A stretch of DNA of 64,000 nt from Rubrivivax sp. (GTDB taxonomy: Bacteria > Pseudomonadota > Gammaproteobacteria > Burkholderiales > Burkholderiaceae_C), in the NCBI GenBank assembly GCA_016789955.1, contig JAEUPB010000037.1, forward strand, positions 1 through 64,000. The letters run 5' to 3'. This document shows, in pieces, positions 8,848-19,706 of the stretch (position 1 is the stretch's first letter; every line of letters begins with the position of its first letter). Made by a program: the position numbers and the translations under genes. Under the pieces are notes generated by a model. It searched no databases. It worked only from the letters and a program-made list of their open reading frames with translations, and was not told the origin of the DNA.

Positions 8848-9615
8848 CTAAGCCGGCACGGCGTAGTCGGCCGCCGTCATCAGGTCGATGCCGCACTGAA
8901 GCTCGCGCACCCAGGCGATGAACTCGCCGATCGCCGGGCCCACCAGCGGCGCGCCGTGCTGCGGGGCGATCATCTCGATCGGCAACGTGGAGACCATGTC
9001 GGCCCACATCCGCAGCACCTGGTTCGACACCATGTAGCGGCGGTGGAAGGCCGTCATGCCCGGTAGCAGCTGCGCGAGCGTGTCGACGGGCTTCGCCGCC
9101 TCGGCGCCTGACAACAGCGAGACGCCCAGGTCGCCCGAGAACAGGATGCGCGAGGCCGGGTCCCAGAACTGGAAGTTGCCCTCGGCGTGCAGGAAGTGCG
9201 CCGGCAGGGCCACGAGGTCGTGCCGGCCGATGCGGATGCGCATGCCCGGGTCGGGGATGCCCACCACGCGCCCGGCGGTCTTGCCCGGCTTGCAGAAGTG
9301 CGGGATGAAGCGCTCCCACACGCGCGAGATGTAGATCGGCGCCTGCGTCGCGGTGGTCCAGCGGTCGAGCGACGCGATGATGTCCGGGTCGGCGTGCGAG
9401 GCCACGATCGCCGAGAGCTTGTGCGGCGGGAAGTGCCGCGACATCGTCAGGTACAGCTCCTGGTAGCCGAGGTTGCCGCCGGGGTCGAGGATGGCGCCGG
9501 TGTCACCGTCGACGATCAGGAACTGGTTGGACTGCACCGCCTCGCCGGCCTCGTCGCAGAGGTCGGTGAACATCAGGCAGCGGTGCCCGTCGCGCGCATG
9601 CAGTTCGATCGCCAT
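8848..9615 (-). CDS. MBL-fold metallo-hydrolase, ODP/flavodiiron-like
   Basis: A 255-residue metallo-beta-lactamase-fold protein. The metal motif is SHADPD, i.e. H-x-D-x-D rather than the hydrolase HxHxDH, and later ligands are the His of PAHFLHAEGN, Asp of LFSGDLG and His of APQHGAP. This is the ligand pattern of the oxygen-reducing diiron domain of flavodiiron proteins (HxExD) with Asp replacing Glu. No flavodoxin domain is attached. The likely role is oxygen or peroxide reduction or sensing, in the cytoplasm. The ATG at 9615 is preferred; an ATG at 9645 gives 265 residues. Confidence 0.8.
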   Translation of the reverse strand: MAIELHARDGHRCLMFTDLCDEAGEAVQSNQFLIVDGDTGAILDPGGNLGYQELYLTMSRHFPPHKLSAIVASHADPDIIASLDRWTTATQAPIYISRVWERFIPHFCKPGKTAGRVVGIPDPGMRIRIGRHDLVALPAHFLHAEGNFQFWDPASRILFSGDLGVSLLSGAEAAKPVDTLAQLLPGMTAFHRRYMVSNQVLRMWADMVSTLPIEMIAPQHGAPLVGPAIGEFIAWVRELQCGIDLMTAADYAVPA

Positions 9616-9704
9616 GGCGCGCGACTGTCGGCGCTGCGCCGGCAAGGCGGCTTGATCGACATCAACGACGGCCGATGCGTCGGCCGCGCCCCGCGCCCGC
9701 CCGC

Positions 9705-10921
9705 CTACTCGTGCCGCAGCGCGTCGATCGGATTCATGCGCGCCGCGCGGCGCGCCGGCGCGTAGCCGAACACCACGCCCATCGCCGCAGCGAAGGCGAA
9801 CGCGAGCACGTTGATGCGCACGTCGAAGGCATAGGGCAGCCCCATCAGCTGCGACAGGCCTACCGAGGCCGCGGTGGCCAGCAGCAGGCCCACGAGGCCG
9901 CCCACCGCCGACAGCACGACCGCCTCGGTGAGGAACTGCAGCAGCACTTCGCGCTCGAGCGCGCCGATGGCCAGCCGGATGCCGATCTCGCGCGTGCGCT
10001 CGGTGACGCTGACCAGCATGATGTTCATGATGCCGATGCCGCCGACGATCAGGCTCACGGCGGCCACGGCGCCGAGCAGCAGCGTGAGCACCTTGGTCGT
10101 GCCCGACAGCGTGTCGGCGATCTGCTTGGTGTCGAGCACGGTGAAGTTGTCGTCGTCGCCGGGGCGCACGTTGCGCCGCTCGCGCATCAGCCGCTCGATG
10201 CCGGTCTTCACGCGCTCGGTGCCGGCGCCGTCGGCTGCCGAGACCATCAGCGAGTTGACATCGGTGCTGCCCGTCATGCGCCGCTGCACGGTGCGCAGCG
10301 GCATCAGCACGAAGTCGTCCTGGTCATTGCCCATCGCGCCCTGTCCCTTGGGCGCCAGCAGCCCGATCACCTGGCAGCCGAAGTCCTGCAGCCGCAGCTC
10401 GGCGCCCAGCGGGTCGGTGCCGGGGAACAGCTCGCGCTTCACGCGGTCGCCGAGCAGGCACACCGACTTGCCGGCGCGCTCCTCGGCGTCGCTGAAGCCG
10501 CGGCCCGATGCGAGCCGCCAGTTGGCCACCGCGAGGTAGTCGCCCGTCGATCCGGTGACCACGGTGCGCCAGTTGCGCGCGCCGGCCACCGCGGTGGCGC
10601 CGCTGTTCACGGTGGGCGCCACCATCGCCACGCCGCCCACCTGCGTGGCCAGCGCGTCGACGTCGGCGGTCTTGAAGCGCGGCGCCGTGGCACCGCCGCC
10701 GCCCGGCCCCATGCGCAGGCCGGGGCTGACCATCAGCAGGTTGCTGCCCAGGCTCGAGATCTGCTGCGACACCGCCTGCGTGGCGCCGTTGCCCAGCGTG
10801 ACCATCGTCACCACCGCGGCCACGCCGATCACGATGCCGAGCATCGTCAGCGCCGAGCGCAGCAGGTTGCGCCGGATCTCGCGCAGCGCCAGCAGCAGCG
10901 TGTTCCACAGCATGCGGCCCA

Positions 10922-10922
<1 letters not shown>
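9705..10922 (-). CDS. macB: ABC transporter permease, MacB type
   Basis: A 405-residue permease with the MacB layout: one N-terminal membrane helix ([17 protein letters not shown]), a large periplasmic domain (about 45-280) and three C-terminal helices ending in the FtsX-type segment with [20 protein letters not shown]. It lacks an attached ATPase; the ATPase is the separate preceding gene, overlapped by ATGA. Together with the MacA-like adaptor and NodT channel encoded upstream it should form a mechanotransmission efflux pump for macrolides, peptides or lipids. The natural substrate is unknown. Confidence 0.9.
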
Positions 10923-11664
<742 letters not shown>

Positions 11665-11668
<4 letters not shown>

Positions 11669-13014
11669 CGCGTGGCCTCCGAGGCGTCGACGATCACCGC
11701 GTCACCCGACTTCAGCGCCCCGGCCGTCACCTCGGTGTGGCGGCCGTCGCTGGCGCCCACCGTCACGCGCACCGCGCGCGGCGTGCCGCCGTCGAGCACC
11801 CACACGGTCTGCTCGCTGCCGCGCGAGACCACGGTGCGCACGGTCTTGCCGACCCGGCCGCTCGGGGGCCGCGGGATCAGCAGCCCCGTGACGCCGCGGC
11901 CGCCGCTCGCCGCCGCATCGGCCGAGGCCGGCGGCGCCCAGCGCAGCGCCGCGTTCGGCACGCGCAACGCCTCGCCGCGCTCGAGCGTGGTGATGCGCGC
12001 GGAGCCGGTCATGCCGGGGCGCAGGCTCAAGTCCTCGTTGGCGGCCTGCAGCACCGCGCGGTAGGTGACCACGCCGTTGGTGGTCTCCGATCCATAGCGC
12101 ACGCGGCGGATCACGGCCGGGTAGCTGCGGTCGGGATAGGCGTCGACGCCGAAGGTGGCCTTCTGCCCTTCGCGCACCTGGCCGACATCGGCTTCGTCGA
12201 TGTTCACCTGCAGCTCCATCTGCGTGAGGCTCTGCGCCAGCGTGAACAGCACCGGCGCCTGCAGCGACGCGGCCACGGTCTGCCCGGGCTCCACCTTGCG
12301 CAGCAGCACCACGCCGTCGATCGGCGAGCGGATCGAGGCCTTGTCGACGTTGGTGCGGTCGCTGCGCAGCGTGGCCTGCGCCTGCACCAGCGCGGCCTCG
12401 GCGGCGGCAGCGTTGGCCGCGGCCTTCTCCACCGCCGCTTCGGCGGTGGCCATCTCGGCACGCGAAGGCAGCCGGCCGCCGGAGAGCTTCCACGCCTCCT
12501 GCAGCCGTTCGAGGTTGCCCTGCGCCTCCTTCACCGAGGCGCGCTGCAGCTGCACTGCGGCTCGTGCGGAGGTCACCGCGGCCTCGCTGCGCGCGACCTG
12601 GTCGCGCAGCTTGGCCATGTCCAGCCGTGCCAGCACCTGGCCGGTGCGCACGCGGTCGTTGTCCTGCACGAGCACGGCCTCGATGGTGCCGGAGAGCTCG
12701 CTGCCGACGTCCACCTGCGTGGTGGGCTGCAGCTTGCCGGTGGCCGACACCTGCACGACGAGGGCGCCGCGCGACGCGGGCTCGGTCTGGTATTGCAGCA
12801 CCGGCGCGGCGCTGCGGCGGCCGAGGAACCACCACGCCGCGGCACCGGCCGCGACCAGCGCCACGAGCACGAGCAGCGCCGTGCGCAGCCGGCGACGCGT
12901 CGCGCTGCCCGAGGCGGCGCCGATGGTGGCGGCCACGTCGACAGGCGCCACGCCGGGGGGTAGGGCCGGAGGTGATCCCGGAGCGCGACCCGGGGTGTCG
13001 GTGGAGGTGTTCAT
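11665..13014 (-). CDS. macA: Periplasmic adaptor subunit, MacA type
   Basis: A 449-residue membrane-fusion protein. After a Pro-rich cytoplasmic N-terminus comes one membrane anchor ([20 protein letters not shown], about residues 44-63), then the barrel-sandwich half-motif with [17 protein letters not shown], a long Ala-rich coiled-coil hairpin (about 140-225), the second lipoyl half ([20 protein letters not shown]) and beta-barrel domains. It should link the inner-membrane ABC pump to the outer-membrane channel. The start ATG at 13014 overlaps the stop of the channel gene. Confidence 0.92.
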
Positions 13015-14441
13015 GAGGCACTCGCCCAGGCGCCGCCCAGGCCCTTGTACAAGCGGATCAGCCCGGCCCACGCGTCGCCGCGCGAACTGGCCAGGCTGTC
13101 CTCGATGGATTGCAGGCTGCGCTCGGTCTCGAGCACCTGCGTCACGTCGGTCAGGCCGCTGCGGTAGCCGATGCGCGCCAGTTCGGCCGCGTTGCGCGCG
13201 CTGGCCGCGGCATCGGCGAGCCGCGCGGCGCGGTCACGCGCCCCCTGCCACGCGCTGATCGCGGACTCCACGTCACCGAGTGCCGCCAGCGCGGCCTGCT
13301 CGTAGGCCACCGCGGCCCGCTCCTGCGCCGCGCCCTGCACCTGCCACTGCGCGCGCAGCCGGCCGCCGTCGAACAACGTGCCGCCGATCTGCGCCGCCAG
13401 CGACGCCGCCGCGGCCTGCCCGCCGGTCAACGCCGACAGGGTCAGCGCCTGCCAGCCCAGCGATGCGCTCAGCGACACGCGCGGGAACATCGCCGCGCGG
13501 ACCTGGTCGGTGCGCGCCACCTCGGCGAGGAACTGGCGCTCGGCCTGGCGCACGTCGGCGCGCTGGCGCAGCGCCTCGGCCGGAACGCCCACCGCCGGAC
13601 GCTCGGGCAGATCGGGCCATGCCAGCGGCGCGGCGAGCCGCGCGTCCAACGCATCGGGCGTGCGGCCGATCAGCACGGCCAGGCTCTGCCGCGATTGCGC
13701 CAGCGTGGCCTGCAGCGCGGGGATCTGCGCCCGCGCCTGTTCCAGCGCGGTGCGGGACTGCGCGGAGTCCAGCGACGACGCGAGGCCGCTCTGCGTGCGC
13801 CAGCCGGCGATCTCGAAGAGCGCCTGCTGGTTCTGCAGCGAGCGCTCGGCCAGCACCAGGCGCTGCTGCAGCACCGCGATCTCGGCATAGCGCCGCGCCA
13901 CCTCGGCCAGCAGCGTGACGCGCGCATCCTCCAGCGCCGCGGCCGCGGCCTGCTCGTCGGCCTCGGCAGCGCGCGCACCGGCGCCCAGCCGGCCGAAGGC
14001 GTCGAGTTCCCAGCTCGCGTCGAAGCCGGCGTCGTACACGGTGCGGCCGCCGCTGCCGGAGACGCTCGAGCCGCCGCTGTCGCTGCGCGCCACGCTGCCG
14101 CTCCACGACACGCTCGGCGAGAACTGGGCCTCGGCCAGCGCGCGGCGTGCGCGCGACTCGGCCAGCCGCGCCTGCGCGGTGCGCAGGTCGGGTGCGGCCC
14201 GCAAGGCCGCGGCCATCAGCTCGTCGAGCAGCGGCGTGCGGAACCACGCGGCGGGCTGCGCGCGGCGCTCGCTGCGGTCGACGGCACCGCCGCCCGAGGC
14301 CCACGTGGCCTGGGCCGCCAAGGCGGTCGGGTGGCCGGTCGGAGCCGGCGACAGGCTGGCGCACCCTCCGACCAGCAGCAAGGCCCCCACAAGGCCCGAG
14401 ACCCTGACCGCTCGGCGCCCGACGAGCTCGGTGTTCGGCAT
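13011..14441 (-). CDS. Outer-membrane efflux lipoprotein, NodT family
   Basis: A 476-residue TolC-like channel of the NodT group. The N-terminus is a lipoprotein signal with lipobox LVGGC, acylated Cys at residue 27. Two outer-membrane-efflux repeats follow (about 65-250 and 270-465) with Ala/Arg/Gln-rich helical barrels and the family's RADVRQAERQFLAEVARTD segment. It is the first gene of the four-gene efflux operon. The ATG at 14441 places the lipobox correctly; an upstream in-frame ATG at 14504 would add 21 residues ahead of the signal. Confidence 0.9.
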   Translation of the reverse strand: MPNTELVGRRAVRVSGLVGALLLVGGCASLSPAPTGHPTALAAQATWASGGGAVDRSERRAQPAAWFRTPLLDELMAAALRAAPDLRTAQARLAESRARRALAEAQFSPSVSWSGSVARSDSGGSSVSGSGGRTVYDAGFDASWELDAFGRLGAGARAAEADEQAAAAALEDARVTLLAEVARRYAEIAVLQQRLVLAERSLQNQQALFEIAGWRTQSGLASSLDSAQSRTALEQARAQIPALQATLAQSRQSLAVLIGRTPDALDARLAAPLAWPDLPERPAVGVPAEALRQRADVRQAERQFLAEVARTDQVRAAMFPRVSLSASLGWQALTLSALTGGQAAAASLAAQIGGTLFDGGRLRAQWQVQGAAQERAAVAYEQAALAALGDVESAISAWQGARDRAARLADAAASARNAAELARIGYRSGLTDVTQVLETERSLQSIEDSLASSRGDAWAGLIRLYKGLGGAWASAS

Positions 14442-14590
14442 GCAACTTCCGCCAGGCCCGATGGGGCCTGCATCGCCGCCACTCTGGCAGAGCCGTGTCG
14501 ACAAACATTGACGGCGTGTAAGCCCCAGGTGAAGCGTGACGGCCGCACGCCGGCGGCATCACTTCTTCGCCTTCAGCGCTCGAACGGCCG

Positions 14591-15433
14591 TCAGGTCATC
14601 GCCAGCGGCCGCTTGCGTGTGGGTGGCGGGAAGCGCTGGTCGAGGCGTGCCAGGTCCTCCGACGTCAGCACGAGGTCGAGCGCATCGAGGTTCTCGCGCA
14701 GGTGGCGCTCCTGCCCGGCCTTGGGGATCGCCAGCGTGCCGGGCAGCGCCAGCACCCAGGCCAGCGCCACCTGCGCGGCGGTGGCACCATGCGCACGGCC
14801 GATGTCCGCGAGCAGCGACTCGGCCGAGAGCGCGCCCTGGTCGATCGGGCTGTAGGCCATCATCGGCATGCGCCGCGCGTTCATCCACGGCAGCAGCTCG
14901 AACTGCACGCCGCGCTCGGAGAGCGAGCAGTACACCTGGTTCGCCGCGCAGCCGCCATCGATCGCCGCGAGTTCGCGCAGGTCGTCGGTGTCGAAGTTGC
15001 TCACGCCCCAGTGGCCGATGCGTCCGGCCGCCTGCAGCTCCTGCATCGCGGCCACGGTGTCGGCCAGCGGGTGGCTGCCACGCCAGTGCAGCAGGTAAAG
15101 GTCGATGCGGTCGACCCGCAGCCGCTGCAGGCTGCGCTCGCAGGCCGCCACGGCGCCTCGGCGGCTCGCGTTGTGCGGATAGACCTTGCTGACGATGAAC
15201 ACGTCATCGCGCGGCACGCCGCTCTCGGGGAGCGCCTGTCCCACCACCTCCTCGGCGCCGCCCTCGCCGTACATCTCGGCGGTGTCGATCAGCCGATAGC
15301 CGAGTTCCAGCGCGCGCCGCACCGCAGCCACGTCGGCGCGGCGCTGGCTCTTCGACTCGCCGAAGCGCCAGGTGCCCAGGCCCAGCGCAGGCACCGGGGT
15401 GCCGTCGGGCAATGAGACCTGGCGCATCGTCAT
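14591..15433 (-). CDS. Aldo/keto reductase
   Basis: A 280-residue NADPH-dependent aldo/keto reductase with the TIM-barrel pattern. Catalytic residues are visible: Asp and Tyr in LIDTAEMYGEGGAEE, Lys in VSKVYPHN, His in LYLLHWRG. Cofactor-binding IPKAG lies near the C-terminus. It is similar to the YeaE/2,5-diketo-gluconate reductase branch and probably reduces small aldehydes or ketones. It is the last of three minus-strand genes with a VOC protein and glutathione transferase, which may together form a detoxification set. Confidence 0.88.
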   Translation of the reverse strand: MTMRQVSLPDGTPVPALGLGTWRFGESKSQRRADVAAVRRALELGYRLIDTAEMYGEGGAEEVVGQALPESGVPRDDVFIVSKVYPHNASRRGAVAACERSLQRLRVDRIDLYLLHWRGSHPLADTVAAMQELQAAGRIGHWGVSNFDTDDLRELAAIDGGCAANQVYCSLSERGVQFELLPWMNARRMPMMAYSPIDQGALSAESLLADIGRAHGATAAQVALAWVLALPGTLAIPKAGQERHLRENLDALDLVLTSEDLARLDQRFPPPTRKRPLAMT

Positions 15434-15461
15434 GCGACGCTGGTGCGCGACCCGCGGCGCC

Positions 15462-15959
15462 TCAGCCCGCCGCCCCGGCCGCGGCCTTTGCCGCCTGCCA
15501 GGCGTCGAGCTTGGCGCGCGCCTCGTTCTGCGCGGGGTCCATCGCGGAGTCGTGGTGCTCGCGCTTGCTCGTCAGCTCGATCACGTAGCCGTTGGGGTCG
15601 CGGAAGTAGATCGAGTCGATGAAGCCGTGGTTGGAGATGCCCCGCGTCTCGATGCCGGCAGCCCGGCCCTTGGCGAACATGGCGTCGAGCGTGGCACGGT
15701 CGACCTCCAGCGCGATGTGCAGGTCGTAGTCGTGCTGCGGCTTGAAGTCGAAAGGCATGTCCGGCGCCTCGAAGAAGGCGAGGTACGAGCCGTCGCCGAG
15801 GCGATAGAAGGTGTGCAGCGTGTCGGTCTTGCGGCCGCTCTTCGTTTCGCGGATCTCGAGGGTGCCCGACAGCGGCAGCCCGAGGAAGTCCTCGTAGAAC
15901 TGCCGCGTCTGGCCGGAGTCGCGGCAGCGGTAGGCGTTGTGGTGCAGGCCCTGGATCAT
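15462..15959 (-). CDS. VOC-family protein (glyoxalase/dioxygenase fold)
   Basis: A 165-residue single-chain VOC protein with two beta-alpha-beta-beta-beta modules. HHNAYRCRDSGQTRQFYEDF starts module 1 with a metal-ligand His, and DLHIALEVD (His) with DPNGYVIELT (Glu) supply ligands in module 2. The DP-NGY-x-IEL pattern is common to extradiol-type dioxygenases and fosfomycin/glyoxalase families, so the reaction is undefined. Position next to glutathione transferase favours a glutathione-dependent or detoxification role. An Ala-rich tail of about 25 residues follows the fold. Confidence 0.82.
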   Translation of the reverse strand: MIQGLHHNAYRCRDSGQTRQFYEDFLGLPLSGTLEIRETKSGRKTDTLHTFYRLGDGSYLAFFEAPDMPFDFKPQHDYDLHIALEVDRATLDAMFAKGRAAGIETRGISNHGFIDSIYFRDPNGYVIELTSKREHHDSAMDPAQNEARAKLDAWQAAKAAAGAAG

Positions 15960-15994
15960 GGTCGCCGCTCCCTTCGCATGCGCTGCAGCGGCGG

Positions 15995-16669
15995 TCACAC
16001 CGTGGCGAGCTGGCCCTTGGGCAGCTGCGCCGCGAAGCCGTTGATCGCCGCGTAGACCTTCTCCCACGTCGGCCGCTGCTTCATGCGGCCGAGCCAGGCC
16101 TTCACGTTCGGGTAGGACGCCAGGTCCGAGCCGATCACCTCGCCCAGGTGCACGAACGAGGCGCCGTAGTAGTCGGCGATGGTGATGTGGTCGCCGCACA
16201 GGAAGGGCTTGCCCGGGCCCAGCAGCTTCTGGTCGAGCACCGTGAGCCACACCTTCGATCGCTCCTGGCCCCAGGCCACGGTGACGCGCTGGGCCTCTTC
16301 GCTGGCGCGCTTGTGGCCGGGGAAGATCTGCGTGTAGACGGTGTTGTAGGCCAGGTCCCGGCAGAGCTGGGTGTTGATCCAGTCCATCATCTCGTTGACC
16401 TTGGCGCGCTGCTTCAGGTCCTTCGGGTAGGTGGGCGAATCGACCTTGTCGGCCAGGTACTTCAGGATCGCCGAGCTTTCGGTGAGCCGGAAGTCGCCTT
16501 CCTCGAGCACCGGCACCAGGCTGTTCGGGTTCACGGCCTTGAACGGCTCGCCGTAGTGCTCGCCGGTGAACAGGTCGACCAGTTGCATCTCCACGTTCAG
16601 GCCGTGGTCCTCGATGAACATCATCACCGGGCGGCTGACGGTGGAGGCGGGGTGGTAGTAGAGCTTCAC
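15995..16669 (-). CDS. Glutathione S-transferase
   Basis: A 224-residue cytosolic glutathione transferase. The N-terminal thioredoxin-like domain (1-80) has VKLYYHPASTVSRPVMMF, with Ser/Thr in the catalytic region, the cis-Pro in NSLVPVLEEGD and the glutathione-binding ESSAILKYL. The all-helical C-terminal domain (90-215) contains ITIADYYG, the N-capping box. The start is a GTG at 16669 preceded by GAGGA. It probably conjugates or isomerises electrophiles. The downstream VOC gene begins 35 bases after its stop. Confidence 0.88.
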   Translation of the reverse strand: MKLYYHPASTVSRPVMMFIEDHGLNVEMQLVDLFTGEHYGEPFKAVNPNSLVPVLEEGDFRLTESSAILKYLADKVDSPTYPKDLKQRAKVNEMMDWINTQLCRDLAYNTVYTQIFPGHKRASEEAQRVTVAWGQERSKVWLTVLDQKLLGPGKPFLCGDHITIADYYGASFVHLGEVIGSDLASYPNVKAWLGRMKQRPTWEKVYAAINGFAAQLPKGQLATV

Positions 16670-16783
16670 GGCACGGGTCCTCGGTGGAAATGACGAACCC
16701 GTGACGTTGCATGAGCGCCGCCCTCGGCGCAAGCGGGTCGCCCCGGAGCCGTGCCGGCCACCGACGACCGGGCCCGGCCGGAA

Positions 16784-17467
16784 TCAGTTCGACGCCGCCG
16801 AGGCCGCCGTGTTTGCCGAGGCCGGTCCCACGCGCGGCGGCTCCTGCGCCGGCTCCACCTTCGGCGCGCCGATGCTCTGCTCGATCGGCGGCAGCGTGTG
16901 CGCGATGCCCTTGTGGCAGTCGATGCAGGTCAGCCCCTGGTTGAACGCGGTCTGGTGCGTGCCGGCGGCGCGGCGGTTCTGCTCGGCGTAGTCCATGTAG
17001 CCGAAGTTGTGGCAGTTGCGGCACTCCTGGCTGTCGTTGCGCTTCATGCGCTCCCACTCGTGCTGCGCGAGCACGGCGCGCTTGGCGTTGAACTTCTCCG
17101 GCGTGTCGATGGAGCCCAGGATCTTGTGCAGCACCTCGTTGCTCGCCTGGATCTTGCGCACGATCTTGGGCCCCCACTCGCGCGGCACGTGGCAATCGGG
17201 GCTGGTGGCGCGCACGCCGGTGCGGTTCTGGTAGTGGATGGTGTTGCGGTACTCGACGTAGACGTTCTCCTGCATCTCGTGGCAGGAGATGCAGAAGGCC
17301 TCGCGGTTGGTCCACTCGAGCGCGGTGTGGAAGCCGCCCCAGAACAGGATGCCCAGCACGAAGGCCACGCCCAGCGCGCTGGTGGCCAGACCCCAGGCCC
17401 ACACGGTGAAACGACGGACCTTGCCGGCCGGGGGCGCGCTGTCGTTCTTGCCGTTCTCGTCAGCCAT
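16784..17467 (-). CDS. napC: NapC/NirT-family multiheme quinol dehydrogenase
   Basis: A 227-residue membrane-anchored c-type cytochrome. One N-terminal helix (about 24-45) anchors it in the inner membrane; the periplasmic part passes electrons from quinol to NapAB. Heme motifs are C59-ISCH, a second site, CRNCH and CIDCH. The second site reads SPDCH (residues 89-93) where Escherichia coli NapC has CPDCH, so one thioether cysteine is missing because the codon is AGC rather than TGC (17201-17203). The surrounding residues NRTGVRAT and HVPREW are intact. It is the last gene of napDAGHBC. Confidence 0.93.
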   Translation of the reverse strand: MADENGKNDSAPPAGKVRRFTVWAWGLATSALGVAFVLGILFWGGFHTALEWTNREAFCISCHEMQENVYVEYRNTIHYQNRTGVRATSPDCHVPREWGPKIVRKIQASNEVLHKILGSIDTPEKFNAKRAVLAQHEWERMKRNDSQECRNCHNFGYMDYAEQNRRAAGTHQTAFNQGLTCIDCHKGIAHTLPPIEQSIGAPKVEPAQEPPRVGPASANTAASAASN

Positions 17468-17478
17468 CGGATCGCCCC

Positions 17479-17949
17479 TCACTGCAGCCCGCGCGCGCGG
17501 CGGAACTCGTTGGCCACCAGCGGCTTGGCATCGGTCTGCGGCACGTGGCACTGGGTGCAGAAGTAGCGCCGCGGGCTGATGTTGTCCAGCTCCTGTCCCT
17601 CGCGCGAGCGGAAGTGCGTGACGCTGACCTTCGTGGCGCCCGAGGCCTTCGCGCGCTGCCAGGCGTGGCAGTCCATGCACTTGTTGAAGTTCTTCGTGAT
17701 CTGGTAGTTGGCCGTGTTGTGCGGGATCAGCGGCGGCATCTGCACGAAGTCGCGATCGCCCACCGGGTGGTCGCGCTCCTGGTGCGAGGCCACCGGGGGG
17801 TTGTCCTGGTTCAACGGCGTGCCGCCGCGCAGGCCCTTGATCGCCACCGGCGCCTCGTCGGCGGCGGTGGCGGTGGAGGTCGCCAGGCTCAACGCGCCCG
17901 CGGCGCCCAGCGCCAGCGCCACGATGAGCATCAGGTTGCGGACGTTCAT
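17479..17949 (-). CDS. napB: NapB, diheme electron-transfer subunit of periplasmic nitrate reductase
   Basis: A 156-residue periplasmic protein with a Sec signal peptide (hydrophobic 5-25, cleavage near TATA-ADE). Two heme-c motifs are intact at 91-95 (CMDCH) and 131-135 (CTQCH); histidines His76-77-like in [11 protein letters not shown] and His112 in THFRS can be the distal axial ligands. It forms the NapAB complex and receives electrons from NapC and NapGH. It begins 3 bases after the napH stop and ends 12 bases before napC. Confidence 0.94.
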   Translation of the reverse strand: MNVRNLMLIVALALGAAGALSLATSTATAADEAPVAIKGLRGGTPLNQDNPPVASHQERDHPVGDRDFVQMPPLIPHNTANYQITKNFNKCMDCHAWQRAKASGATKVSVTHFRSREGQELDNISPRRYFCTQCHVPQTDAKPLVANEFRRARGLQ

Positions 17950-17951
17950 CG

Positions 17952-18878
17952 TCAGTTCCTTCGGTGGTCGTATCGGTGGGTGTAGGTGAAGACCTGCGGC
18001 GCGCAGACGTCGATGCAGCGGCCGCAGTTGGTGCAGGCCGGGTCCTGGATCACCGGCGAGCCGCCGCCCTCGCCCGGCTTGCCGGGCTTGCCTTTGAGCG
18101 GCATCACGATCACCTGCGGTTCGGGGCAGACGGCATAGCAGTCGGCACAGTCGTTGCAGCGGCTGGCGTGGCGCGCCGACACGCGCAGCAACGACGCACG
18201 GCCGATCAGCGCGTAGGCCGCGCCATGCGGGCACAACGCGCCGCACCAGCCACGCGGCGCCACCAGCAGGTCGAACAGGAACACGGCCGCCACGGCGCCC
18301 CAGGCCACACTGCCGCCGAAGATCAATGCGCGCTGCGTCAGCGACACCGGGTTGACGCTCTCCCAGACGAGGTGCCCGATGAGCGCCGTGACGACGAGCA
18401 CCGCGCCGAGCAGCCAATGCCGCAGCGACTTGCGCGGCGCGCGCCCGCCGGTGAGCCGCAGCCTGCGGCGCAGCCACGCGGCCGCGTCGGTGACCACGTT
18501 CACCGGACACACCCAGGCGCAGTAGGCACGGCCTCCCGCGAGTGCGTAGAACGCGATGACGATCGCCGCCCCGGTCAGCGCGCTGGCCTCGGGCGCGTGG
18601 CGCGTGGCCAGCACCTGCGCCAGCACGAACGGGTCGGTGAGCGGCAGCACCGTGAGGGTGACGCTCGACGACAGGTTGCCCTTCACCACCCACACGCCGG
18701 CCAGCGGCCCGAGCAGGAACAGCGCGAGGAGCGCCGCCTGCACGGCGCGGCGCAGCACGAGAAAGCGGTGCGCGCGCCACCAGCCATGCGCTTGTGCCGC
18801 CGCATGCCCGGGCACGCCACCGCGCTCCGGGGGCGGCACCGCAGCCGCGGGCATCGGCGTGGCCGGCGTGCCGCTCAT
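17952..18878 (-). CDS. napH: NapH, membrane ferredoxin-type quinol dehydrogenase subunit
   Basis: A 308-residue inner-membrane protein with four hydrophobic helices, two CxxxCP motifs (CAWVCP and CGALCP) characteristic of NapH/NosR-like proteins, and two C-terminal 4Fe-4S motifs ([12 protein letters not shown] and [11 protein letters not shown]). With NapG it oxidises quinol and delivers electrons towards NapAB. A Pro/Ala-rich segment of about 30 residues precedes the first helix. It overlaps napG by four bases (ATGA). Confidence 0.93.
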   Translation of the reverse strand: MSGTPATPMPAAAVPPPERGGVPGHAAAQAHGWWRAHRFLVLRRAVQAALLALFLLGPLAGVWVVKGNLSSSVTLTVLPLTDPFVLAQVLATRHAPEASALTGAAIVIAFYALAGGRAYCAWVCPVNVVTDAAAWLRRRLRLTGGRAPRKSLRHWLLGAVLVVTALIGHLVWESVNPVSLTQRALIFGGSVAWGAVAAVFLFDLLVAPRGWCGALCPHGAAYALIGRASLLRVSARHASRCNDCADCYAVCPEPQVIVMPLKGKPGKPGEGGGSPVIQDPACTNCGRCIDVCAPQVFTYTHRYDHRRN

Positions 18879-19681
18879 CGCGAGCCCTCCGCAGGCCGCA
18901 CGTACGGCTCGCGCCCGGTGCGCAGCGGCGCGATCTCGCCTTCGGCCGGCGCCTCGGGCAGCTGCTGCACGGGCTGCGCGAAGGTCGGCCGGCCGGCGCG
19001 GCTGGCGGCGTCCCAGCCCTTGCGGTAGTGGCGCCCAAGCTGGCCGCGCGCCAGCGCCGGCGGCAGCACCTTGATGGCCGCCTGCTCGAGCACGCAACTC
19101 TTCTCGCATTTGCCGCAGCCGGTGCAGGCCTCGGCGTGAACGGTGGGCAGCAGCATCGCGTGGCGGTCGCTGCGCGGGTTGCTGACCTTCTCGAGCGTGA
19201 TCGCCTGGTCGATCACCGGGCAGACGCGGTAGCACACGTCGCAGCGCAGGCCGAGGAAGTTCAGGCAGTTCTCTTCGTCGACGAGCACCGCCACGCCCAT
19301 CTTCGCCTTCGTGATGTCGGTGAGCGCGTGGTCGAGTGCGCCGGTGGGGCAGGCCTTGATGCAGGGAATCGCCTCGCACATCTCGCACGGGATGTCGCGC
19401 GCCTCGAAGTACGGCGTGCCGATGGCGACGTTGGCGGCCAGCCCCTCGCCCCACGTGGAGAGCTTCAGGTTGTGCGGCGGGCAGTCGCGCACGCACAGGC
19501 CGCAGCGGATGCAGGCGCCGAGGAACGCCGCCTCGTCGAGCGCACCGGGCGGCCGCAGCGCCTGCGCCGGCCGCGCGTGCGCCGGCCGGGCGACGAGCGC
19601 AGCCCCACCGGCGGCGAGCGCGGCGGTGGCTGCACTGGCAGCGCCTTGCAGCACCGTGCGGCGCGAGAGGTCCATGGTCAT
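18875..19681 (-). CDS. napG: NapG, periplasmic 4Fe-4S ferredoxin-type protein
   Basis: A 268-residue iron-sulfur protein exported by the Tat pathway: the signal starts with [10 protein letters not shown] and ends near PAHA. Four 4Fe-4S motifs are visible: [43 protein letters not shown] and [11 protein letters not shown]. It works with NapH in quinol oxidation. The ATG at 19681 is used; ATG 19675 (MDLSRR) is equally possible and a TTG lies at 19690. The distance to the napA stop is 25 bases. Confidence 0.93.
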   Translation of the reverse strand: MTMDLSRRTVLQGAASAATAALAAGGAALVARPAHARPAQALRPPGALDEAAFLGACIRCGLCVRDCPPHNLKLSTWGEGLAANVAIGTPYFEARDIPCEMCEAIPCIKACPTGALDHALTDITKAKMGVAVLVDEENCLNFLGLRCDVCYRVCPVIDQAITLEKVSNPRSDRHAMLLPTVHAEACTGCGKCEKSCVLEQAAIKVLPPALARGQLGRHYRKGWDAASRAGRPTFAQPVQQLPEAPAEGEIAPLRTGREPYVRPAEGSR

Positions 19682-19706
19682 TCCACGCAACGGGTGGCGC
19701 AGGGGC

